Assembly: GCA_902826115.1 (NCBI GenBank)
Contig: CADEDO010000011.1
Coordinates: 1 to 64,000 of the forward strand
Source of the DNA: an uncultured Nitrosomonas sp.
Lineage (GTDB): Bacteria > Pseudomonadota > Gammaproteobacteria > Burkholderiales > Nitrosomonadaceae
Length of the DNA: 64,000 nucleotides
Reading direction: 5' to 3'
How positions within the stretch are numbered: the first letter of the stretch is position 1; each line of letters opens with the position of its first letter. The translations under genes and the position numbers were made by a program. This document shows, one piece after another, positions 28,738 through 36,943 of this stretch. The notes below the pieces were generated by a model, which was not told where the DNA came from, searched no databases, and saw nothing but the letters and a program-made list of their open reading frames with translations.

Positions 28738-30009
28738 TCAACACGCTGATTGCTCAAGTAGCGCTACATATCGAGGCAGTACATCAGCATCCGGCACATC
28801 CAGCATTTCTCTCAAAAAGCGCTGCCGATGCTCTTCAACATAGAAAGAATCACAACCATGAGTTAAGAAATGATTAATCTTCTCATACACATCATCGCGG
28901 CATTTCAATTCCGTTTCTGGCATGTAATAAGCCACGGTTGAACGAGGAGCAATCAGGTAATCAGCAGCCAATACCGGTTTTTTGGTTCTGACTGCTTCAA
29001 ACACAACCGAAGTAGCCAGGTCAATAATGACATCGGCCCAATTCATTAAATGCACCGAATGCGCATCATCGCCAGCAACACGCACATTCGGCAATTGCTT
29101 GATCGAACTGTCTTTGGTCAAGGATTGCTTCCAGCCGCTGCGCGTATGGGGTTTGATAATCAGTTCCACGCCGGGGAATCCGGCAATCATATGCACCACC
29201 TCACCCACTTCTTCCCAGAATGTCGTAAAGTTGGCTTTTCTCAAGAACATGACGATTTTAAGCCGACTATCCGAGCGCACTAATGGGGAAGGCGGCATTA
29301 AGCCAGACAGGATTTTCAACCACTCTTCACAATATCGCGGCGAACCCAATACGGCAATATTCTTGTCTTCCAGAAAGGGACGAAAGCGCATAGCACACAA
29401 TTCATTGGGCACAACCAATTTGTCAAATATCCCGGCGGTTGAAAACAGTGTGTCCGGCCCAACGCGTCTTTCGCCACGACGGATCAATTGACTGGCATGT
29501 GGACTATCGCCATGCGGCAATGACACCGCTCCCAGTCCTCTGCTTTTGGCCATGGCCACAACCACTTCAACCCACTCCACGCAAATCACGGAGTTTCTTT
29601 CAATCCAGTCAAAAGCGATGACACCTTTGCCCGTTGCCCCAAAACATCTCTCGAGTAAACGATCGGCAGTCTTTCGCCATAAGGGTTCGCGTTTTTTTTC
29701 ATCGAATCGCTCGGCCATCTTAGTTACTAATGGCCCGATCACTTTGATGCGCCGTACATTGCGCGTCAATAAGAGCATCTGTAAACGCCACTTGATGTAG
29801 TCGATCCAGGAAAATAGCTCGCGCATATGCGCAACTCGCACGCCTGCAAGTTGGCTTAAATACTGAACCCGAAAATCACGCCGGAATTTCGCCGAACCAA
29901 TCAGGACAACATCGCATTGATGACCCGACTGAATCCATTTGTAAATAATCGGAGTGATATGATCAATGTCGTTATAGTGGCGAAGAAAGAAAAGGGCTTT
30001 CATACCCAT
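28738..30009 (-). CDS. Putative surface-polysaccharide transferase, CDP-glycerol/KpsS-like
   Basis: A 423-residue protein I recognise only by fold. The N terminus (KALFFLRHYNDIDHITPIIYKW) looks like a GT-B Rossmann start. The C-terminal half has LIIKPHTRSGW and NWADVIIDLATSVVFEAVRTKKPVL, the pattern of the CDP-glycerol glycerophosphotransferase and KpsS/capsule transferase group. It is the first gene of the minus-strand glycan unit and diverges from the ulosonate cassette across 284 bases. A KDO-like transferase activity would fit its neighbours but is inference. Confidence 0.6.
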   Translation of the reverse strand: MGMKALFFLRHYNDIDHITPIIYKWIQSGHQCDVVLIGSAKFRRDFRVQYLSQLAGVRVAHMRELFSWIDYIKWRLQMLLLTRNVRRIKVIGPLVTKMAERFDEKKREPLWRKTADRLLERCFGATGKGVIAFDWIERNSVICVEWVEVVVAMAKSRGLGAVSLPHGDSPHASQLIRRGERRVGPDTLFSTAGIFDKLVVPNELCAMRFRPFLEDKNIAVLGSPRYCEEWLKILSGLMPPSPLVRSDSRLKIVMFLRKANFTTFWEEVGEVVHMIAGFPGVELIIKPHTRSGWKQSLTKDSSIKQLPNVRVAGDDAHSVHLMNWADVIIDLATSVVFEAVRTKKPVLAADYLIAPRSTVAYYMPETELKCRDDVYEKINHFLTHGCDSFYVEEHRQRFLREMLDVPDADVLPRYVALLEQSAC

Positions 30010-30293
30010 GATATGATTACAAAAATATTTAGGACGTACCGCATCACTATTATTTTCCCAGTTTAAGCAGATGATTCTGATATTAAAGGCCCGACCATTC
30101 TACTCTTGCAGTTATTCAATTACCAGCAGCGAACCAATAACAGAATCCGGGATAAAATCTCAACCTTAAAAGTTTTAATCTAATTTTTACATTTAGTATT
30201 GCTCGGGAAACAAGAAAAACCGGATAATCAGCAAGTAACTCTTGCGTGTCATTTTGAATATTCTTAATCACTAACTCATCACACAATCTATTC

Positions 30294-31043
30294 ATGAAAA
30301 CAATCGCTGTAATACCCGCTCGTATGGGCTCATCGCGCTTCCCGGGAAAGCCCATTGCAAAAATATTGGGCCGTCCGATGATTGAACATATTTACAAACG
30401 CGTCGCCATGAGCAAATCACTGGATGCAACCTATATTGCCACCTGCGATGAAGAAATCCGCCAGGTCGCAGAAAGTTTCGGCGCACCCGTCATCATGACT
30501 GCCCACACGCATGAACGCGCCAGTGACCGTGTTGCAGAAGCAGTCGCGCATCTCGACACTGAACTGGTGGTCATGGTGCAAGGAGACGAACCCATGACCC
30601 ACCCGGATATGATTGATACCGCCGTAGCGCCTTTTAAAGATGATCCGCATTTGGGTTGTGTCAATCTGGTGCACAAAATTGCACATGAAGCGGATTATTT
30701 GGATCCCAATACCATCAAAGTCGTCATGAACCAACAAGGGGATGCCCTGTACATGTCGCGCCGCCCCATTCCTACCCTGGCCAAAACCGGCTTTGCCGAC
30801 ACCGCGGCCTATAAACAGGTATGCATCATTCCCTTTCGCACCGCCACGCTGTTTCAATACACCCGCCTGTCCCCCACTCCGCTCGAGCAACTGGAGTCAG
30901 TTGATATGCTGCGCCTACTGGAACATGGTTATCGGGTTAAAATGGTGCCCACCGAGTTTAATACCCAGGCAGTTGACACCGAGGCAGATTTGGCGCGGGT
31001 TGCCAAACTGATGGAAACCGATCCGTTGCTTTCCCGTTATTAG
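30294..31043 (+). CDS. CMP-KDO synthetase-like cytidylyltransferase
   Basis: A 249-residue nucleotidyltransferase of the KdsB family. It has the CTP loop IPARMGSSRFPGKP, the metal site VQGDEP at 95-100, and PTPLEQLESVDMLRLLEHG as in KdsB. It differs where KDO is recognised: the usual HIGIYGYR is KQVCIIPFR (174-182), and the SRxxIP block is followed by a shorter loop. It heads an operon with an aldolase, dehydrogenase, epimerase and phosphatase. I infer a CMP-activated 3-deoxy-ulosonate other than KDO; a second, true kdsB would be expected elsewhere. Confidence 0.85.
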   Translation: MKTIAVIPARMGSSRFPGKPIAKILGRPMIEHIYKRVAMSKSLDATYIATCDEEIRQVAESFGAPVIMTAHTHERASDRVAEAVAHLDTELVVMVQGDEPMTHPDMIDTAVAPFKDDPHLGCVNLVHKIAHEADYLDPNTIKVVMNQQGDALYMSRRPIPTLAKTGFADTAAYKQVCIIPFRTATLFQYTRLSPTPLEQLESVDMLRLLEHGYRVKMVPTEFNTQAVDTEADLARVAKLMETDPLLSRY

Positions 31044-31051
31044 GAATCGTC

Positions 31052-31822
31052 ATGTCATTAAAATCAAAACTGAGTCGGTCAGAATTAACCATTGGCTCCT
31101 GGGTGACATTGGGACATCCTTCCATCGCTGAAATTATGGCAGCAGCCGGATTCGACTGGTTGGTTCTGGATATGGAACACAGCGTGCTGGAACTCAGTGA
31201 AGTGCAGTCCATCATTCAGGTTCTGGACGGCAAACAATGCCCGGCCATCGTGCGCCTGACATCCAATCATCCCGATCAGATCAAACGCGTCATGGACGCC
31301 GGCGCAACCGGCGTAATGGTGCCGATGATCAAATCCGCCGCCGATGCCAGAGCAGCCGTGGATGGCGTGTATTACCCGCCACGCGGACAACGCGGCGTTG
31401 GCCTTGCCCGTGCACAAGGTTATGGCGCCAGCTTCCAGGCTTACCGGCAATGGCTGGAAGATAATGCAGTGATCGTTGTCATGATCGAACATGTCGACGC
31501 CGTCAAAGCCATCGACGACATTCTCGCCGTACCGGGAATTGATGCCTATATCATCGGCCCTTATGACTTATCCGGTTCCATGGGTCGCCCCGGCGACCTC
31601 AATCACCCTGACGTACAGGCAGCGATCGCACAAGTTTTACAGGCAGGCCAGCGCGCCCAGAAACCTGGCGGCATTCATGTCATCGAACCCGATCCGGAAG
31701 CGCTGCAACAACGCATTCAGGCAGGCTTTAATTTCCTCGGCTATGGGCTGGATATCCGTATTCTTGATTCCATCTGCCGCAACCACCTTAAAAGTATCCG
31801 CGCAACACTCAAAACATCATGA
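31052..31822 (+). CDS. HpcH/HpaI family aldolase
   Basis: A class II, metal-dependent TIM-barrel aldolase that usually joins or splits pyruvate and an aldehyde to give 2-keto-3-deoxy acids. The catalytic His lies in LVLDMEHSVLEL (about 45); the substrate Arg is in IVRLTS, the metal-binding Glu in VMIEHVDAV and Asp in IIGPYDLSGSMG. Length is 256 residues. It starts 9 bases after the cytidylyltransferase and overlaps the dehydrogenase by 4 bases. In this setting it is a candidate replacement for KdsA-type chain extension, an inference. Confidence 0.92.
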   Translation: MSLKSKLSRSELTIGSWVTLGHPSIAEIMAAAGFDWLVLDMEHSVLELSEVQSIIQVLDGKQCPAIVRLTSNHPDQIKRVMDAGATGVMVPMIKSAADARAAVDGVYYPPRGQRGVGLARAQGYGASFQAYRQWLEDNAVIVVMIEHVDAVKAIDDILAVPGIDAYIIGPYDLSGSMGRPGDLNHPDVQAAIAQVLQAGQRAQKPGGIHVIEPDPEALQQRIQAGFNFLGYGLDIRILDSICRNHLKSIRATLKTS

Positions 31823-32757
31823 AAAAATTTGTCATCTCCACGTCGTCTTTCGATCTCGACAATAATCCGGCTATTCAACGCCTACTGCAAAACGGTTTTC
31901 AGGCTATTACCAACCCGCATCGCCGCAAGCTCACTGAAGATGAGATTATCGAATTATTGAATGGCGAGGTGGTTGGCCTGATTGCGGGCATCGAACCGCT
32001 GACTGAGCGGGTATTTCAGTCGGCTAGCCCGCTAAAAGTCATTTCGCGCTGCGGCGCCGGCATGGATAGCGTTGATCTGGCAGCAGCCCAAAAACATGGC
32101 ATTGCGGTGCTGAATACGCCGGAAGCCCCCGCGCAAGCGGTTGCCGAGCTAACCATGGGATACATACTGACTCTCCTGCGCCAGATCAACCAAATTGATC
32201 AAGCGGTGCGCAAAGGCGAATGGCCGCGCACGCAAGGCCGCTTGCTGGCAGCGCAAACAGTCGGCATTATTGGGATGGGGCACATCGGTCGGCGCGTTGC
32301 TCGCCTGTGCCAGGCTTTTGAAGCTACCGTCATCGCGCACGATCCGCATGTCAATCAAGCGCCAGACGGCATCACGCTGATGTCTCTGGAAAAATTATTA
32401 GCCACTGCCGACATGATCACCCTGCATCTGCCGTATGGCCCGGACACGCATCATCTGCTGAACGCTCAGGCATTCGCAGCCATGAAGCCTGAAGCAATAG
32501 TGATTAATGCTGCACGCGGCGGATTGGTGGATGAAGACGCGCTGGCTGAAGCATTGAGAAGCGGCAAAATCAGTGCCGCTGCCTTGGATGTTTTTGAACA
32601 GGAGCCTTACCGGGGTCCGCTGCTTGAATTTGGCAATACCATCCTGACATCCCATGTCGGCTCGCTCGCCAGAGAATCGCGTCAACGCATGGAAATTGAG
32701 GCGGCCGACAATTTGCTGCAGGGACTCATCCAAACAGGTTTAATCAATCACGGATAA
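31819..32757 (+). CDS. D-2-hydroxyacid dehydrogenase (phosphoglycerate dehydrogenase-like)
   Basis: An NAD-dependent dehydrogenase of 312 residues. The nucleotide fold is GIIGMGHIGRRVARLC; catalytic residues are Arg in NAARGGLVDEDAL, Glu in LDVFEQEP and His in SHVGS. There is no ACT or regulatory domain as in SerA. In the operon it might make or reduce a 2-keto or 2-hydroxy acid feeding the aldolase, but the substrate is not readable. Overlap with the aldolase gene (ATGA) indicates coupled expression. Confidence 0.92.
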   Translation: MKKFVISTSSFDLDNNPAIQRLLQNGFQAITNPHRRKLTEDEIIELLNGEVVGLIAGIEPLTERVFQSASPLKVISRCGAGMDSVDLAAAQKHGIAVLNTPEAPAQAVAELTMGYILTLLRQINQIDQAVRKGEWPRTQGRLLAAQTVGIIGMGHIGRRVARLCQAFEATVIAHDPHVNQAPDGITLMSLEKLLATADMITLHLPYGPDTHHLLNAQAFAAMKPEAIVINAARGGLVDEDALAEALRSGKISAAALDVFEQEPYRGPLLEFGNTILTSHVGSLARESRQRMEIEAADNLLQGLIQTGLINHG

Positions 32758-32761
32758 CACG

Positions 32762-33691
32762 ATGATCAATGAAACAGTTGTAGTATTTGGCGCCAGTGGT
32801 TTTCTCGGCAGTCATGTTGCCGACGCACTCACTGCCGCAGGCTATCGAGTACGGTTATTTGATCGCAGCCCGTCGCCCTATCTGCAAAGCAATCAGGAAA
32901 TGATCATTGGCGACATCATGAACCTGGATCAAGCCATCGAAGCCGCCAAGGGAGCATCCATCGTCTATAATTTTGCCGCCATTGCCGACATTGACGAAGC
33001 CCACAACAAACCCATTCCCACCGCCACCATCAATGTGCTGGGCAACATGCACGCATTGGAGGCTGCGCGCATCGCAGGCGCCCGTCGCTTTGTGTTCGCC
33101 AGCAGCGTGTATGTGTATTCCGAGTCCGGCTCGTTCTACCGCGCCAGCAAACAAGCCGCGGAGCGTTTCACGGAAACCTATCATGAACGCTATGGCCTGG
33201 ATTACAACATTCTGCGCTACGGCTCGCTATATGGCCGGCGCGCGGATAAACGCAATGGCATCTATCGCATGCTGCACGAAGCGGTTGCGCACCACTCCGT
33301 GACTTACAAAGGCAGCGGCGAAGCCATGCGCGAATACATTCATGTGGAAGATGCGGCGCGCATGAGCGTGCAAATCCTGGCTCCTGAATTTGCCAATCGG
33401 CACATGATCCTGACCGGTCAGGAAAAACTGCGCATCAAGGATGTCATGACCATGATCTCGGAAATCATGCCGTGGCCGGTTGAATTGCATTTCGACGAAG
33501 CCAACGCCGTGCATCACTACGAAATCACGCCCTACGCTTTCCAACCGCGCATCGGTCGCAAAATGGTGTTGAATGAGCATGTCGATCTGGGGCAAGGCCT
33601 GCTCGATTGCTTGCGGGAAATCCACCAGGACTTGCATCATGGCGACGCAGATGACGATGCAACCCCGTCAACCTCGGATAACAGGGCATAG
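32762..33691 (+). CDS. NAD-dependent sugar epimerase/dehydratase (extended SDR)
   Basis: An extended short-chain dehydrogenase of 309 residues. The NAD loop is VFGASGFLGSHVADAL, the active-site pair is Y-x-x-x-K in YRASKQAAE, preceded by FASSVYVYS, and the sugar-nucleotide region has REYIHVEDAARMSVQ. It lies 4 bases after the dehydrogenase stop. The likely substrate is a nucleotide sugar or a modified aldose used in the same pathway. The C-terminal 15 residues are Asp-rich and unlikely to be structured. Confidence 0.9.
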   Translation: MINETVVVFGASGFLGSHVADALTAAGYRVRLFDRSPSPYLQSNQEMIIGDIMNLDQAIEAAKGASIVYNFAAIADIDEAHNKPIPTATINVLGNMHALEAARIAGARRFVFASSVYVYSESGSFYRASKQAAERFTETYHERYGLDYNILRYGSLYGRRADKRNGIYRMLHEAVAHHSVTYKGSGEAMREYIHVEDAARMSVQILAPEFANRHMILTGQEKLRIKDVMTMISEIMPWPVELHFDEANAVHHYEITPYAFQPRIGRKMVLNEHVDLGQGLLDCLREIHQDLHHGDADDDATPSTSDNRA

Positions 33692-33700
33692 CCATTCATC

Positions 33701-34342
33701 ATGAAAAACATTCACTGGCAGGCCATTATTTTTGATTTTGACGGCGTTGTAGTCGAATCTGGGAAAATCAAAACCCAGGCATTCGCGGAACTCTATCGCC
33801 CTTACGGAGAAGATATCGTCGCACAAGTAGTGCAATTCCATATTCAAAACGGCGGTATGTCGCGCTACCGAAAATTCCGTCACTTCCAGCAACATTTTTT
33901 ATCCAAACCGCCGCTGACCGAAGCGGAAGAAAAAGCACTGGATGTCCGCTTTTCCGAACTGGTCGTCGAAGCCGTCATTGCTGCCGAAGGCGTGCCTGGC
34001 GCGCTGGAACTGATTCGCCAGCAATCTGAGAAAATTCCGCTGTTTGTCGCCTCCGGCACGCCGGAAACCGAGCTTAAAGTCATCGTCGAGCGTCGCGGCT
34101 TAACACCCTATTTCACCGAAGTGCGCGGCGCACCGGCACTCAAAAAAACCCTCATCGCGGAAATTCTATCCGCCCACGCACTCAATCCCGAATCGGTATT
34201 GATGATCGGCGATGCCATGGCTGATCTCGAAGGCGCGCAAGCCAACAACACCGCATTCCTGGGCCGCGTCCACTCTGATGACCCCAATCCTTTTCCCGCA
34301 CATATCGAAGTCGTTGCGGATTTGCGCGGATTAGTCGCCTAA
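33701..34342 (+). CDS. HAD family phosphatase
   Basis: A 213-residue HAD hydrolase of the phosphoglycolate-phosphatase-like subgroup. Motif I is IIFDFDGVVVES, motif II is VASGTPE, motif III Lys is in LKKTLI, and motif IV is MIGDAMADLEGAQ. In KDO synthesis the phosphatase KdsC removes the 8-phosphate; this enzyme could play the same part on a different 3-deoxy-ulosonate phosphate. It is the last clear member of the 30.3-34.3 kb cassette, 9 bases after the epimerase. Confidence 0.9.
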   Translation: MKNIHWQAIIFDFDGVVVESGKIKTQAFAELYRPYGEDIVAQVVQFHIQNGGMSRYRKFRHFQQHFLSKPPLTEAEEKALDVRFSELVVEAVIAAEGVPGALELIRQQSEKIPLFVASGTPETELKVIVERRGLTPYFTEVRGAPALKKTLIAEILSAHALNPESVLMIGDAMADLEGAQANNTAFLGRVHSDDPNPFPAHIEVVADLRGLVA

Positions 34343-34358
34343 AACCACTCAATCTCCC

Positions 34359-35039
34359 ATGCAAAGACATGTCTACCCGGATATCGAACAACTGAGCCAG
34401 GCTTTTGCCGACTTTGCCGCCACCGCACTACGCAATACCTTAGCTCAGAAACAGCACGCCACGCTGGTGGTTCCAGGAGGCAACACACCGCGCCACTACC
34501 TGCCTATGCTGGCAAAATGCGCGTTACCTTGGGATCGCATCACCGTCACGCTGAGCGACGAACGCTGGGTTGATGTCGGCGATGAACAATCCAATGAACG
34601 TCTGGTAAAACAATGCCTGCTGAATCACCTTCCCCCAGACACACCTTTCGTGGGACTCAAAACCCAACACGACAACCCTTTTGCTGCCATTGATGAAATT
34701 CACCAACGACTGGATCACCTACCATTGCCATTGAGTCTGACGGTATTGGGCTTGGGAGAAGATGGACATATTGCTTCATTGTTTCCGGGTATGAATCCTG
34801 ATCTGCTTTCAACTCATCACTGCGTTGTGGTCGCACCACCGATTGCGCCATCGCTGCGGATTAGTCTTTCACTGAAAATGCTGGTAGAGAGTGAGCATAT
34901 TGCACTGGTGGTTACGGGGAAAAGTAAGCGGCGGTTGTTGGATCAGTTGAATGAGTATCCTGATCCGAAGCTGCCAATTGTATGGTTATTGCAGCGCGCT
35001 CATGTATCAATTACGGTTTTTGAAGTAGATGGAATATGA
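34359..35039 (+). CDS. pgl: 6-phosphogluconolactonase
   Basis: Hydrolyses 6-phosphogluconolactone in the oxidative pentose phosphate pathway. The DevB-type enzyme of 226 residues has VVPGGNTPRHYLPML, TLSDERWVDVGDEQSNERL and VLGLGEDGHIASLFPG. It lies 16 bases after the HAD gene, so it may be cotranscribed with the cassette although its role is central metabolism. The base composition falls towards its end. zwf is not in the window. Confidence 0.95.
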   Translation: MQRHVYPDIEQLSQAFADFAATALRNTLAQKQHATLVVPGGNTPRHYLPMLAKCALPWDRITVTLSDERWVDVGDEQSNERLVKQCLLNHLPPDTPFVGLKTQHDNPFAAIDEIHQRLDHLPLPLSLTVLGLGEDGHIASLFPGMNPDLLSTHHCVVVAPPIAPSLRISLSLKMLVESEHIALVVTGKSKRRLLDQLNEYPDPKLPIVWLLQRAHVSITVFEVDGI

Positions 35040-35068
35040 AATTAATTTAACAAAGTGGATTTTAATCT

Positions 35069-35743
35069 ATGCCTGAAAACGCTCATGATCAATTTCCAAA
35101 TCTTCGTCTTCTCGAAATATTCCCACTATCGGCACGAGCAACTAGCTGGCGTGCTCGTACATCGCTGGATAATTTTTTTTCTAAAGAGGAAATTGTTCAA
35201 ATTGATGGCAGTATTCCTATGCTCCAAGGTCTTGATTATCACTACAATCACTTCATCTCTCAATTCCATCAACTTGCATCGTATTACAAACGACTCGAAT
35301 CTCACCTAAAAGACTTGATGAGCGGACATGAGAGAAGCTCGCTGTACCCAAGTAGTACAGAAGCAGAACGCCAGACTTTCAAATCCCTTGAACATGAAGC
35401 GATAGCCTATATTAACAGGGTTGGACAATTCTATTGCTTTGCAAAGGCCTTTGGACATCAATCGTGTTTGCTACGCGCTTCGGAATTGATGCTTTTCAGA
35501 AACAAGCATACAGCGCACCGCTCAATTGACATACCCAAGGGAGAAACTGTTCATGAAAAAATGTGGCAGGCCATGTCTTTCGGATTTTATCATCTCAGTG
35601 TAGGCTCTTTTCCAGTGTTCCAAATTTCCAATAAGGGACAAACCATTGAGCTTCATATGCGTAACGATCACCCGATTATCATGAAGCAAGCACTCTCTGT
35701 TTTACAGACAATTCATTCAGTGCCTGGGGATGCGTTATCATAA
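35069..35743 (+). CDS. Unknown protein with HEPN-like RNKxxAH motif
   Basis: I do not recognise this 224-residue protein. It is helical, with no signal peptide or membrane segment. Residues 144-150 read RNKHTAH in LMLFRNKHTAHRSID, resembling the R-x(4-6)-H catalytic motif of HEPN-fold RNases and AbiU2-like proteins. If so it could be a toxin or defence component, but no antitoxin or nucleotidyltransferase gene adjoins it. It is more AT-rich than its upstream neighbours. The start ATG at 35069 has only a weak ribosome binding site (AGTGG). A strong hairpin lies 50 bases past its stop. Confidence 0.65.
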   Translation: MPENAHDQFPNLRLLEIFPLSARATSWRARTSLDNFFSKEEIVQIDGSIPMLQGLDYHYNHFISQFHQLASYYKRLESHLKDLMSGHERSSLYPSSTEAERQTFKSLEHEAIAYINRVGQFYCFAKAFGHQSCLLRASELMLFRNKHTAHRSIDIPKGETVHEKMWQAMSFGFYHLSVGSFPVFQISNKGQTIELHMRNDHPIIMKQALSVLQTIHSVPGDALS

Positions 35744-35792
35744 GAAATCACCAGAACCAGAACTGGGAGATATCAAAATAGAAGGTGATTCC

Positions 35793-35822
35793 GGTTGTAT
35801 CAAATGAAAATTTGATACAACC
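35793..35822. repeat. Perfect 13-bp hairpin with GAAA tetraloop
   Basis: GGTTGTATCAAAT (35793-35805) and ATTTGATACAACC (35810-35822) pair perfectly around GAAA, a GNRA-type loop on the plus strand. There is no T-run on either side. It lies between the convergent stops of the unknown gene (35743) and the sulfotransferase (35877), so it may still end or stabilise transcripts. Confidence 0.75.
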
Positions 35823-35876
35823 CAACAAAGAAGCGACTCTTAACCGTGCATACTCGCACAATCCAACAAAACCCCG

Positions 35877-36797
35877 TCAAATCGTCCCACCATTCTCCAG
35901 CCATTCCCGGCAATCCGGAGTCAACGCACGCCCGCAAGCAGCATCATAGAGCGCTAATTCTGCATCAGACAGTACGTCGCGCCAACGGTTATTGGTGCCT
36001 TTGTGCATGAAAGTCTCCGCCCCGCCTTTCCAGAACTGGCCGCCTCCCGGCGCATACAGCTCGCCCTGGCGTTTCATCTCGGTAAAGGAGATGGCCTTGA
36101 TGATGCCTTCCCATGCCTGCTCGGGCACATCGATCTCCAGAAATGCAGCCATGCGGCGAACTTCACGCTCAGTGTCCGCGAGCATGTCGCTGTAGTGGAA
36201 CAACTGAATGTTGGGCAGATGACGGAAATTCCACCAGGATTGCACATTGGCAAGATGTGACCAGTACGGCCAGCCGTCGGTTTCCCATGCAAATGAACCG
36301 CGGGTTATCCAATTCCGCCAGAAAGTATGGATATCATCCGGCGCGGGCGGGAGTTCATCTCCCATGCGTCCAGGCAGCATATTCAGGAGCATCAGCATTT
36401 CTTCCTTCATACCGGCATAGTGATTCCACAACGACATGAAAACGTCACGGGCATCGCGGGCGATGTAGAGATATTTGATCTTTTCGCTATAAGGCACGCC
36501 ATCGAGCGGCAAATGCGTCTTGATAAAGCGGCGATGCTGCTGCGCCTTCAGATTGTTCAGAACCCCTTCGAGTGGAATAATCCGCATGTCCAGCCACGGC
36601 GACATTACCGCAGGCGCCGCAGGGAAATTCCCATCCGGAAAGAGCAGGTGCGCAACAATCGCTTGCGTCCACGTCGTGCCGGCTTTGTATGACGTTGCGA
36701 TGACGATATCATCATCACGCGATTCGAAATAATCCCAGCGCGTACTGTCAAAATGGTGATTCTGGTAAATATGCGTGCGTTGAGGAAGATTCAGCAT
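35877..36797 (-). CDS. PAPS-dependent sulfotransferase domain protein
   Basis: A 306-residue cytosolic sulfotransferase (Sulfotransfer_1 type). The 5'-phosphosulfate loop is SYKAGTTWTQAIV at about 31-43, and the 3'-phosphate site is ARDARDVFMSLWNHY near 110. A C-terminal region with MHKGTNNRWRD completes PAPS binding, as the family's RKGxxGDW does. Such enzymes sulfate small metabolites or glycans. No sulfate-activation genes are nearby. A single-gene unit facing a gene of unknown function, it could sulfate the surface glycan encoded nearby or some secreted compound; that is speculation. Confidence 0.9.
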   Translation of the reverse strand: MLNLPQRTHIYQNHHFDSTRWDYFESRDDDIVIATSYKAGTTWTQAIVAHLLFPDGNFPAAPAVMSPWLDMRIIPLEGVLNNLKAQQHRRFIKTHLPLDGVPYSEKIKYLYIARDARDVFMSLWNHYAGMKEEMLMLLNMLPGRMGDELPPAPDDIHTFWRNWITRGSFAWETDGWPYWSHLANVQSWWNFRHLPNIQLFHYSDMLADTEREVRRMAAFLEIDVPEQAWEGIIKAISFTEMKRQGELYAPGGGQFWKGGAETFMHKGTNNRWRDVLSDAELALYDAACGRALTPDCREWLENGGTI

Positions 36798-36943
36798 GTT
36801 TCTGACCTATTATGAAATGACGGTTGGTTAACTTACAAGGACACTCTCGATTTAGCAAGCGCCTGCAGCGTATACAGATAACGTAATGAGTAAAAAATCT
36901 GCGCTGGGCTTAATTCAGCATAGTTTGCTTTTATCCCACTCAG

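Noticed and set aside
30116-30486. Minus-strand frames across the start of the cytidylyltransferase gene
   Set aside because: Shadows of a GC-rich coding region; the plus-strand gene is clear.
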